Assembly (NCBI GenBank): GCA_964459995.1
Contig: CAYWOR010000005.1
Span: 1-64,000, forward strand
Origin: CAZSHG01 sp964459995
GTDB lineage: Bacteria > UBP14 > UBA6098
Length of the DNA: 64,000 nucleotides
Reading direction: 5' to 3'
This document shows, in pieces, positions 35,772 to 43,682 of the stretch. The notes below the pieces were generated by a model, which saw only the letters and a program-made list of their open reading frames with translations, made no database searches and was not told the DNA's origin. Each line of letters starts with the position of its first letter. Within the stretch, counting starts at the first letter, position 1. Both the position numbers and the translations under genes were made by a program.

Positions 35772-36411
35772 GGCTGTTTTATGGGACTTGGACGGAACAA
35801 TCCTTGACACAACCGAACTTATACTCGAATCATACAGATACGCTTTCCGAAAGGTATTAAAAGCCGAAATCGACGAAAAAGAAGCCCTCGCAAATTTCGG
35901 GCGAACGCTTTTCGATGCTATGAATTTATACTCTCCCGAAAATGCCGAGACTTTGATAGAGTGTTATCGCGAATACAATCATAAGCATCACGACAAGAAA
36001 ATCCGACCTTTCCCGGGAATTATGGATGCCCTTGCAAATGTTCGTCGTAGAGGATTCGAGCAAGCTGTAGTTACAAGCAAGACCGAGTGGCTTTCCAAGC
36101 GAGGACTCGAGCTTTTTGCGCTCGATGGTTATATCGACGAGATTATCGGCTTCGAATCGACCAAAGAACACAAACCGAAGGGCGACCCGGCTATCGAGGC
36201 TATGAAACGCTTCAAAATAAAGCCGGACGAGGCTATCTTTGTCGGCGATTCTTCAGCGGACGAAGGTTGCGCAAAAGATGCCGGAGTAGCTTTCGTAGCC
36301 GCGCTTTGGGGGCCAAATATTAATTTCGTGGAGAATTGCGAAGCCTGGGCGAAAATAGAGGACCCTCGGGATGTTCTGCATCTGATACCTGAAAAGGGTC
36401 CGAGAATATAG
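35764..36411 (+). CDS. HAD-superfamily phosphatase (phosphoglycolate phosphatase/PpaX-like)
   Basis: 215 residues from ATG 35764 (MIKAVLWDLDGTILDTTE). Motif I is DLDGT with both catalytic Asp; motif II 'AVVTSKTEW'; Lys and motif III/IV in 'KPKGDPAIEAMKRF' and 'AIFVGDSSADEGCAKDAGVAFVAALWG'. The cap is helical, as in the Gph/PpaX group. The likely substrate is a small phosphate ester such as 2-phosphoglycolate. It overlaps the eIF2B-like gene, so the two may act in one pathway; this is inference. Confidence 0.9.
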   Translation: MIKAVLWDLDGTILDTTELILESYRYAFRKVLKAEIDEKEALANFGRTLFDAMNLYSPENAETLIECYREYNHKHHDKKIRPFPGIMDALANVRRRGFEQAVVTSKTEWLSKRGLELFALDGYIDEIIGFESTKEHKPKGDPAIEAMKRFKIKPDEAIFVGDSSADEGCAKDAGVAFVAALWGPNINFVENCEAWAKIEDPRDVLHLIPEKGPRI

Positions 36412-36436
36412 CTTTCAAATCCGTTATGGTGAGATT

Positions 36437-37549
36437 ATGAAACTTCTCAAAGCGATTATTATTGTCGTAGCGGCAATTTTTCTTGTCTCCGGTTGCTCGG
36501 ATCAGGGCGATATTATTGGAATTACCCTTTCGACCAACTGGATCGCGATGACAACCTCCCAAACCCGCTCAATCACAGCCACTACACAGGGCGGCAATGC
36601 TTCTATCGAATGGCATTCCAGTGATGAATCTATCGCTATTGTTAACGATGGTATTATTACAGCGATCTCGAAGGGAACTGTTGCGATTACAGCATCCACG
36701 GATGATATTTCGAGCGAACCATGTTCAGTTCACATCGCCGAGGATTGGATTTTGTATTCCGACGGCGATCAGCTTAGGCTAATCTCCCCCGACGACAGCC
36801 TCGAATTGGCAATTCCGGGCACCGGCGGCGCGGAGTTCAATATCAAAGGCCCGCTTCTTTGGACAAACCAAGGCATCGTTTACACAACACTCGCACCATT
36901 TAATTACAGCTATTTGTGGTTTCTTCCCTTCGACGGCGCAGTTTCGCGGATGATAACGCCGGACACTATCGAACCAATTTACGATATTCGCCCCTCGCCC
37001 GCTGGTGGAGTGTTTCTCACGGTCTATCAGGATATTCATTCATTGAATCCAACGCAGACATTCCCGGAGTATATCAACTCCGAGCATCTCTATTATTCGC
37101 GTTCCGGTGTTAAAATGGAGGGTCTCGATATCAGCGCTGATGGCACGAAATTTATCACAGCCTGTCGTCTTGGGACAAGCCCGAGGCTTATCCTTTTCGA
37201 TCTCGACGGTGAATCGAGTCAGCCGATTGATACTTTGCAAGTAACTTATCTTGCCGCATGCCCTCGTTTCAATCCCACTGGCGACAAAATCGCCTATGGT
37301 TACGCGACAACTGTTGGAAGAGTCTGGACCATCAATGTCTCCGGTGGAGCGCCATCGAATGTAATAACCGAAGGACAGGAAATCGCTGGAATCAGCTGGT
37401 CGCCGGACGGAACTCAGCTCGCGATGTGTGTCCGAAACGTGCTCAATCAATATGAGTTATGGATTGGCAACCCCTCCACTGGCGGCACACGCAAGCTTAC
37501 CTCCGCACAACCCTCTCCCAGACCCTATTTCCCGCAATGGATCGATTGA
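36437..37549 (+). CDS. lipoprotein with Big2 and TolB-like propeller domains
   Basis: 370 residues. Lipoprotein signal MKLLKAIIIVVAAIFLVSGC (Cys 20). A Big2 (bacterial Ig-like) domain at about 28-100 ('LSTNWIAMTTSQTRSITATTQGGNASIEWHSSDESIAIV...GTVAITAS'), then a TolB-type WD40-like propeller from about 110 ('ISADGTKFITACRLG', 'PRFNPTGDKIAYGYA', 'GISWSPDGTQLAMCVR') ending 'RPYFPQWID'. GGTGAG lies before the ATG. Likely an outer-membrane or periplasmic lipoprotein; role unknown. Confidence 0.85.
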   Translation: MKLLKAIIIVVAAIFLVSGCSDQGDIIGITLSTNWIAMTTSQTRSITATTQGGNASIEWHSSDESIAIVNDGIITAISKGTVAITASTDDISSEPCSVHIAEDWILYSDGDQLRLISPDDSLELAIPGTGGAEFNIKGPLLWTNQGIVYTTLAPFNYSYLWFLPFDGAVSRMITPDTIEPIYDIRPSPAGGVFLTVYQDIHSLNPTQTFPEYINSEHLYYSRSGVKMEGLDISADGTKFITACRLGTSPRLILFDLDGESSQPIDTLQVTYLAACPRFNPTGDKIAYGYATTVGRVWTINVSGGAPSNVITEGQEIAGISWSPDGTQLAMCVRNVLNQYELWIGNPSTGGTRKLTSAQPSPRPYFPQWID

Positions 37550-37567
37550 CACACCACGGGGGCGCAG

Positions 37568-38107
37568 TTAGGCCTTGAATATCTCTTTAAGCGAATGAAA
37601 GTTCGTAAAATCGGCCTTATTGATTGCGATAGCCTCCACACTACGCCATCCGGAATCGCCCTCGTGAGCATGGACTGCTATACAATGACAAACCTCGGGG
37701 GGAAGACCCATCTCGTAGGCGAGAGCACAACCGCTGAAAGGATGGCGAAGGAATTTGCCATTTTTCGATTTGATATAATTGCCATCTTTTATCTCATATT
37801 CGAGCAATTTGCCGACATCGTGAAGAATACCGCCGGCGATTAAGACGTCGCGATCATAAACATAGTCTTTATAGGCCGCGGCCATTCGCTCGGCGTTATC
37901 AAGTGCCATTTCAGTAACCTGACGTGTATGTTCGACAAGACTAACGGGATTATTGGGGATTAAAAGCGTGAAGGGAATCTCGAAAAGATCGCTTTCCGAC
38001 CAGCCGCCACGCTTGGTGGCCTCTTCGAAAGTCGCCTTTACCAGTTTTCGTAAATTTTCGTCCCATATTTTCTCGACTACGCCGAGTTCTTGCCATAACT
38101 TGTCCAT
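37568..38107 (-). CDS. HD-domain phosphohydrolase
   Basis: 179 residues, AAGGAGAAGAA before the ATG. HD motif: 'VSLVEHTRQVTEMALDNAER' (first His), 'LIAGGILHDVGKLLEY' (HD pair) and a later 'CHCIAVHAHEGDSG' and 'AINKADFTNFHSL' (further metal ligands). Small single-domain members hydrolyse nucleotides or cyclic nucleotides; substrate unknown. It is convergent with the lipoprotein gene and divergent from hypF. Confidence 0.87.
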   Translation of the reverse strand: MDKLWQELGVVEKIWDENLRKLVKATFEEATKRGGWSESDLFEIPFTLLIPNNPVSLVEHTRQVTEMALDNAERMAAAYKDYVYDRDVLIAGGILHDVGKLLEYEIKDGNYIKSKNGKFLRHPFSGCALAYEMGLPPEVCHCIAVHAHEGDSGWRSVEAIAINKADFTNFHSLKEIFKA

Positions 38108-38171
38108 TTCTTCTCCTTATTAATGTTGAAAAACCAGATGAATATTAGCTATTAATGTGCCATTTATCAAT

Positions 38172-38199
38172 TTGATTTTCTCGAATGAAAGCTTATCAT
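38172..38199 (+). promoter_or_regulatory. hypF promoter, apparently leaderless
   Basis: TTGATT (38172-38177, 4 of 6), 16-base spacer, TATCAT (38194-38199, 5 of 6), followed by nine bases and the ATG at 38209. No Shine-Dalgarno sequence fits. Confidence 0.45.
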
Positions 38200-38208
38200 T
38201 AGTCCGTT

Positions 38209-40476
38209 ATGGCGAAGGAAATCAGAATTAGGGGCATCGTGCAAGGGGTCGGATTCCGGCCTTTTGTCCATCGGTTGGCGACAGAATTCGGATTAAAAGG
38301 ATATGTGCTAAACGACACCGAAGGAGTGCTTGTGCACATCGAAGGCTCCGACGATGCAATATCCGCCTTAATCGACAACATCGAAAAGCGCGCACCCAAG
38401 CCATCGCAAATAAATGAGATTCAGATTTCAGATAAGCCGGACAGAGGCGCGGAAGGCTTCGTTATTGTAGCCAGCGAACACCGCGAGGGCGAAGTTACGG
38501 CGATTTCCCCCGATCTGGCAACCTGCGAAGATTGCCTTCGAGAGCTTTTCGACCCTTCCGACCGAAGATATTTCTACCCATTTATAAATTGCACCCTCTG
38601 CGGGCCTCGATACAGCATTATCCGCGAATTACCCTACGACAGGCCAAATACAAGCATGGCCCCCTTCGAAATGTGCGAAAAATGCGCATGCGAATACTCT
38701 GAAATCGCCGACAGGCGCTATCATGCCCAACCCGACGCCTGCGAGACTTGCGGACCCCATTACGAGTTGCTCGACTCCACCGGAGATCACATCGACACAT
38801 TCGACCCAATTGCAGAAGCCGCTGTAATGTTGCATGAGGGCGGAATAATCGCAGTTAAAGGCATTGGCGGATTCCATCTTATGGCCGATGCGATGAATAT
38901 CGATTCTATCGAAAAGCTTCGCCTTCGCAAATCGAGACCGAGCAAACCCTTTGCACTAATGGTTTTCGACATCGAAGCCGCGCGAAAAATTTGTGAAATA
39001 AACGATTCGGAGGCCGAATATCTCGCCTCTCCCGCCTCGCCGATTATTCTATCAAAAATCCAATCGACACCAAAAATCAAACTTCCTCAAACCATCGCCC
39101 CCGGTCTTGACATGATGGGGATATTCCTTCCCTATGCTCCGATTCATCATATTCTGATGGGTATAGCTGGGCTAAAATTCCTCATCGCAACCAGCGGAAA
39201 CCGCCGCGACGAACCAATCGCATGCGACAACGAGGAGGCAATCCACGATCTCGATGGTATCGCAGACGCATTCCTCGTGCATAACCGCGATATTATCGGC
39301 CGCACGGACGATTCGGTCGGTTTTGTCTTCGAGGACGAACTCGTTCTGACCCGCCGAAGCAGAGGTTACGTGCCAAGGGCGATTCGCCTTCCGGTTTTGG
39401 GCGAGCCAATTCTCGCAGTGGGTGCTGATTTGAAAGGGACTTTCGCCCTCACACGGCACAACGAGGCCTATCTCTCACCCTATCTTGGCGATTTGACCGG
39501 CGAAAAATCGGTGGAGCTTTTCGAGGAAGTCCTCACACGCTACCTCGATTGGCTCAAAATTGCCCCAAAAGCGGTCATTTGCGATTTGCATCCTGATTAT
39601 CAGAGCACAATTCTCGCCGAAAAAATTGCCAAGGAGCGCAAAATACCGCTATTCCGCATTCAGCACCATTACGCCCACGCGCTCTCGGTTATAGCAGAAC
39701 ATCACCTCGATCAGGGGAAACATGTCGCAGTCGTCTTCGACGGTCATGGTTACGGTCCCGACAACACAATTTGGGGCGGGGAATTTCTTACAGTCGATGG
39801 GATTAATTTTGAGCGAGAGGGTCATTTACACAAAGTTCCTCAACCGGGCGGAGACAAGGCCGCCAAAGATGCTCGAAGAATGGCTCTATCATGGGCATTC
39901 ACAGCCCTCGGTGAGGATCTCGAGACGCAAATTCCGGAAATCGTAACATCCCTCGGCGAGAATGCGGGGACAATTCTCGATATCATAGCTCAAGAACGCG
40001 CGCCGATAACATCCAGCGCGGGAAGGCTTTTCGATGCTGTAGCATGCCTTTCCGGGGTTTGCGAGAAAAACAGCTTCGAAGGGGAATGTCCCCAAAAACT
40101 CACAGCAATAGCCGACAAAGATGAAAATAGTGCTTATCCCTTCGCTATTTTAGAAAATATCCTCGACCCATCGCCAGCAATCTGCGAAATTATCGAAGAC
40201 CGCAGGGCAAAAGTATCTCCGAGTATTATATCAGCACGATTCCATAACGGTCTCGCCGGAGGAATTATCGAAATGGCCTCGCGTATCGCGGAAAAAATCG
40301 GAACATCCTCTATTCTCCTCTCCGGTGGCGTTTTCCAGAATCCCCTGCTCCTAAAATTAGTTGTTGAAGGCCTTCGCGAGGCAAATCTCAATCCCTATTG
40401 GAATCGCGCGATTCCCCCCGGGGATTCCGGCGTGGCTCTTGGGCAGGCATATTATGGGGTTCTAAGGCAAAAATAA
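38209..40476 (+). CDS. hypF: carbamoyltransferase HypF
   Basis: 755 residues, full length. HypF makes the cyanide ligands of the [NiFe] hydrogenase site from carbamoyl phosphate. Domains in order: acylphosphatase ('RGIVQGVGFRPFVHRL', about 1-90), paired zinc fingers ('CEDCLRELFDPSDRRY...CTLCGPRYS' and 'CEKCACEYSEI...CETCGPHYEL', about 105-185), YrdC-like ('GIIAVKGIGGFHLMADA', about 200-390), and Kae1-like carbamoyltransferase ('QHHYAHALSVIAEHH', 'VFDGHGYG', 'LSGGVFQNPLL'). Carbamate kinase at 55765 could supply carbamoyl phosphate. No other hyp or hydrogenase genes are in the window. Confidence 0.95.
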   Translation: MAKEIRIRGIVQGVGFRPFVHRLATEFGLKGYVLNDTEGVLVHIEGSDDAISALIDNIEKRAPKPSQINEIQISDKPDRGAEGFVIVASEHREGEVTAISPDLATCEDCLRELFDPSDRRYFYPFINCTLCGPRYSIIRELPYDRPNTSMAPFEMCEKCACEYSEIADRRYHAQPDACETCGPHYELLDSTGDHIDTFDPIAEAAVMLHEGGIIAVKGIGGFHLMADAMNIDSIEKLRLRKSRPSKPFALMVFDIEAARKICEINDSEAEYLASPASPIILSKIQSTPKIKLPQTIAPGLDMMGIFLPYAPIHHILMGIAGLKFLIATSGNRRDEPIACDNEEAIHDLDGIADAFLVHNRDIIGRTDDSVGFVFEDELVLTRRSRGYVPRAIRLPVLGEPILAVGADLKGTFALTRHNEAYLSPYLGDLTGEKSVELFEEVLTRYLDWLKIAPKAVICDLHPDYQSTILAEKIAKERKIPLFRIQHHYAHALSVIAEHHLDQGKHVAVVFDGHGYGPDNTIWGGEFLTVDGINFEREGHLHKVPQPGGDKAAKDARRMALSWAFTALGEDLETQIPEIVTSLGENAGTILDIIAQERAPITSSAGRLFDAVACLSGVCEKNSFEGECPQKLTAIADKDENSAYPFAILENILDPSPAICEIIEDRRAKVSPSIISARFHNGLAGGIIEMASRIAEKIGTSSILLSGGVFQNPLLLKLVVEGLREANLNPYWNRAIPPGDSGVALGQAYYGVLRQK

Positions 40477-40480
40477 CATC

Positions 40481-41014
40481 TCAAAACCCATCTTCGGACT
40501 CAGTCTTTTCGGAATCCTCTGCTTTCTGACTTTTGCGAATCTGTTCGCCGATAAAATAATCTCTGTGAAATATATGCCCTGTCCCCTCGGTGCTTTTCTT
40601 TGATGTCGTTTCCTCGAAATCGCAGAAGTTGCATTTAACCGATGTTACCACAGTATAGGCGTCCTCGAATCCTCCCTCCGATTTTGTAACCTCGATTTCC
40701 ATCCATCCGTTGCAACGAGGGCATCTGTGCTTTCCGAGTTTCCGAGCTTGAATTATCGACCCAAAAAAGAGAAAGAAATGTGTCAGAAGTGCAATAATCG
40801 CTAATCCCATCACAGGAGTTCCGTTCGGGAAAACCGTGAAGGCGTAAACATCGACCGAGATAAAAAAAATTCCCGCAAACACAGGTGTCCAAAGTAATCC
40901 TCTCGACGGCATACTGAAACTCTTCCTTTTGCTCCAAACGCCTATGTTTATTAACCATCCAGCGAAATAAACCGCGCCTATCAATGCGATTATTGAAAAA
41001 ATCACCGGAGTCAT
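40481..41014 (-). CDS. membrane protein with C-terminal zinc ribbon
   Basis: 177 residues; GGGAGG before the ATG. Three or so membrane helices (about 4-24, 44-62, 68-88) followed by a cytoplasmic zinc ribbon 'KHRCPRCNGWMEIEV...VKCNFCDFEETTS' (two CxxC pairs), and a charged tail. No family recognised. Stop is five bases from the hypF stop, convergent. Confidence 0.75.
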   Translation of the reverse strand: MTPVIFSIIALIGAVYFAGWLINIGVWSKRKSFSMPSRGLLWTPVFAGIFFISVDVYAFTVFPNGTPVMGLAIIALLTHFFLFFGSIIQARKLGKHRCPRCNGWMEIEVTKSEGGFEDAYTVVTSVKCNFCDFEETTSKKSTEGTGHIFHRDYFIGEQIRKSQKAEDSEKTESEDGF

Positions 41015-41155
41015 AGTCGAACCTCCCTTAAATTTATACCCTCAATAATTAAACATTAAAGACATTAGAAGATATTCTGATATTCTCAAATAGGCAATCT
41101 TTTTTTTCCCGTAAAGACCATGCCTAAGGGATTGAAACGCTTGTTTTTTTTTCAG

Positions 41156-41183
41156 TTGAAATAACTACGGTTTAAAATAAATT
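41156..41183 (+). promoter_or_regulatory. PAP2 gene promoter, apparently leaderless
   Basis: TTGAAA (41156-41161, 5 of 6), 16-base spacer, TAAATT (41178-41183, 4 of 6), then eight bases to the ATG at 41192. No Shine-Dalgarno sequence is seen. Confidence 0.4.
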
Positions 41184-41191
41184 GATCTGAC

Positions 41192-41836
41192 ATGAATGAA
41201 GCGAAGACAGTTGCTATCCCCCTTTGGGTCAGAAAGATCTTTATTGTTATCATTTTCTTTCTAATCTCCAGTTCTATTTATGTCGCAATTAACGATTTTA
41301 ACGCCGGCAAGATTGGCACAATTCTCTCGACAAAGATAGATTACAGAATTCCCTTCAATCCTCGCTGGGTTTGGCCCTACTATTATTACTATCTGCTCCT
41401 GCTTTTCCCGATTTTCTTAATCAAGGACCGCCAAGAACTACGAAAGGGCATCCTTTGCTTTGCTATCACTGGCTTGATTACGTCCGTTTTTTTCTTGTTG
41501 TGGCCTACTCAGATGTTGAGACCGGTCGTTTATGGCGACTCACTTGCAATAAGACTCGTGCGGGGAATTTATCATAGGGATGAGCCTTTCAACTGCTTCC
41601 CAAGCCAGCATGTGGCATATAGCTTCACCGCGGCCTTTATAATTCTTAGGAATAATAGAACCCTCGGGGTTTTTGGCCTCGTTGCGGCTTTGACTGTTGC
41701 CGCATCGACTGTTCTAATAAAACAACATTGGCTCGTCGATATACCATCCGGAATAGCAGTCGCCGCTATATCGTATTTTCTTGTCTATGGATTCTCATTT
41801 AGGAAAATAAAGGGCAATCCGGCAGAACTCGTCTAA
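41192..41836 (+). CDS. PAP2-like membrane phosphatase, second copy
   Basis: 214 residues with about six membrane helices. Conserved PAP2 C-terminal parts: 'CFPSQHVAYSFTAAF' (PSxH) and 'STVLIKQHWLVDIPSG' (x-x-x-x-x-H-x3-D). The first K-x6-RP motif is not obvious (IRLVRGIYHRDEP), as in the inositol-phosphorylceramide/phosphatidylinositol synthase-like branch. Substrate unknown. Unrelated in detail to the PAP2 protein at 19180. Convergent with the Na/Pi symporter gene, one base apart. Confidence 0.82.
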   Translation: MNEAKTVAIPLWVRKIFIVIIFFLISSSIYVAINDFNAGKIGTILSTKIDYRIPFNPRWVWPYYYYYLLLLFPIFLIKDRQELRKGILCFAITGLITSVFFLLWPTQMLRPVVYGDSLAIRLVRGIYHRDEPFNCFPSQHVAYSFTAAFIILRNNRTLGVFGLVAALTVAASTVLIKQHWLVDIPSGIAVAAISYFLVYGFSFRKIKGNPAELV

Positions 41837-41837
41837 G

Positions 41838-43502
41838 CTACTCTTCCAGTCTCCCCAAAGCCTGCGCGATATTCAGCGAGGCGTCTCCGATATGCTCGAA
41901 ATTCTTGAGAAGATCGAGGTAAAGAAGCTCGGCATGAGGATCAGAGCCGGCTTTCATGCGTTTCTCTGTCCTAATCCGAAGATCGTCGCGAGTGCTGTTG
42001 ATTTTGCATTCGAGTTCGTAGGCGTATTCAAGCTCTGTCTGTTTGATACGGCCATCGAGATGTGTGCGGTAGAAATCGACATACTCCAAAATTAACTTTG
42101 AGTATTCCGCTATTTCTTTGTTTGCGAGACGGTGGAATTTGAGACGCTCGTCGTAGCGCCGCTCGAGAACGAGGATTAGTTTGAAGAAGCTGTCCGCGAT
42201 GTTCTCCAGCTCGTTGACGATTCGAATCAGCGCGCTGACATTGCGCATATTCGCCTCGCTAAGCTCATCCTGCGAGCAGTCGATAAGGTATTTCGATATT
42301 TCGAACTGCATTTTGTCCGTCAACTGCTCCAATTTGCGAACCTGCAGAACTTCATCCCCCATTTTCGATGTCGGATGGCCGAATACATCCATAAAGATGT
42401 TGAACATATCCAGTGTTATCTGCGCCATCTTGTTGATTTCTCTTCGGGCTTCGAGAAGATTAAAATCTGCTGTGTCCTGAAGTCCTGTCGAGATGTATTG
42501 CAGAGAGTATTCAACCTCGATATCGCGCGGCTTTGGTTTCACAATATACTCAACAAGTTTCGCAAATTTTACTGTGAAAGGCAGGAATATCAATGTATTT
42601 GCAATATTGAACAATGTGTGAAATAGAGCTAAGTCGAGCGGATAATTCGATTTCACTGCGGAATCCCATGGTGCAATGATCAGAACGAAATCCGCAAAAT
42701 ACCTAAATATCAGGGAAATCCAAAAAACACCGAATAGATTGAAAAGAAAATGTGCCCGTGCCGCGCGTCTAGCGTTGACATTTGTGCCGAGGGAAGCGAG
42801 ATAGGCCGTGATTGTAGTTCCGATATTCTCGCCGAGGACGATTGCCGCGGCAGTGTAATAGTCGATCCAGCCGAGATAGACCATCGTAACGGTAATCGCC
42901 ATCGCCGCACTGGAAGACTGGACAACGATGGTTAAAATCGAGCCGACAAATACAAATATTAGGTAGGATAAGAACCCAAGACCGGTATATTTTCGCAGAA
43001 ACTCCAATGTTTCGGGATGGTCTTTGATATCCGGCACGCAGTTTTTGAGGAACATTAGACCGATAAAGAGAAGGCCGAAGCCTATAAGTATTTCGCCGAT
43101 GTCCCTTCTACGGCGACGCTTAGAGAAAATAAGAGGCAATCCGATGCCGATAACCGGCAAAGCTATGGATGCGATATCGAACTTGAACCCAACTAAGGAG
43201 ACTATCCACGTAGTGATAGTCGTGCCTATATTCGCGCCCATCACAACGCTGATAGCCTGAATAAGCGTTAGAAGACCGGTATTGACGAAACTGACAACCA
43301 TAACGGTCGTCGCGGAAGAGGACTGGATAAGCGAGGTGATCAAAAAACCGGTAAGGACACCGGTTACTGGATTGCGGGTCATGTAGTTAAGGATAGATTT
43401 AAGCCGTTTGCCGGCGACTTTTTGAATACCGTCGCTCATGACCCTCATACCATAGAGGAACACGCCCAGCGACCCCATTATCCTTAACAAACTAACAATC
43501 AT
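41838..43502 (-). CDS. Na+/phosphate symporter with C-terminal PhoU-like domain
   Basis: 554 residues. The two inverted Na/Pi-cotransporter repeats carry the family's 'TSLIQSSSATTVMVVSFVNTG' and 'TIVVQSSSAAMAITVTMVY', and 'GANIGTTITTW' / 'GENIGTTITAYLASLG'. A cytoplasmic PhoU-like helical domain follows (about 340-554, 'LQDTADFNLLEARREINKMAQ'... 'LLKNFEHIGDASLNIAQAL'). This is the YjbB/NptA-type layout, used for phosphate movement and its control. MIVSLLRIMGSLGVFLYGMRVMSDG is the usual start. No linked phosphate genes. Confidence 0.93.
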   Translation of the reverse strand: MIVSLLRIMGSLGVFLYGMRVMSDGIQKVAGKRLKSILNYMTRNPVTGVLTGFLITSLIQSSSATTVMVVSFVNTGLLTLIQAISVVMGANIGTTITTWIVSLVGFKFDIASIALPVIGIGLPLIFSKRRRRRDIGEILIGFGLLFIGLMFLKNCVPDIKDHPETLEFLRKYTGLGFLSYLIFVFVGSILTIVVQSSSAAMAITVTMVYLGWIDYYTAAAIVLGENIGTTITAYLASLGTNVNARRAARAHFLFNLFGVFWISLIFRYFADFVLIIAPWDSAVKSNYPLDLALFHTLFNIANTLIFLPFTVKFAKLVEYIVKPKPRDIEVEYSLQYISTGLQDTADFNLLEARREINKMAQITLDMFNIFMDVFGHPTSKMGDEVLQVRKLEQLTDKMQFEISKYLIDCSQDELSEANMRNVSALIRIVNELENIADSFFKLILVLERRYDERLKFHRLANKEIAEYSKLILEYVDFYRTHLDGRIKQTELEYAYELECKINSTRDDLRIRTEKRMKAGSDPHAELLYLDLLKNFEHIGDASLNIAQALGRLEE

Positions 43503-43624
43503 CGTTAATATCGTTTTAATTTTTCCTTAACGAGCGATAAGAATAACACTTCTGAGCCAAAAAACAAGGCTTTTCTGAGAATTTCTGGGATTAGGCTTGT
43601 GTTTTTTATCTTCTTATAATTTTC

Positions 43625-43653
43625 TTGAAATCATCCCTCTGATGGGTTATCAT
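43625..43653 (+). promoter_or_regulatory. promoter of the BNR-repeat protein
   Basis: TTGAAA (43625-43630), 17-base spacer, TATCAT (43648-43653); both boxes 5 of 6. Start near 43660, and the leader holds TAGGAG before ATG 43683. Confidence 0.6.
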
Positions 43654-43682
43654 AACTGCATCTAAAGTTTAGGAGCATTCAT

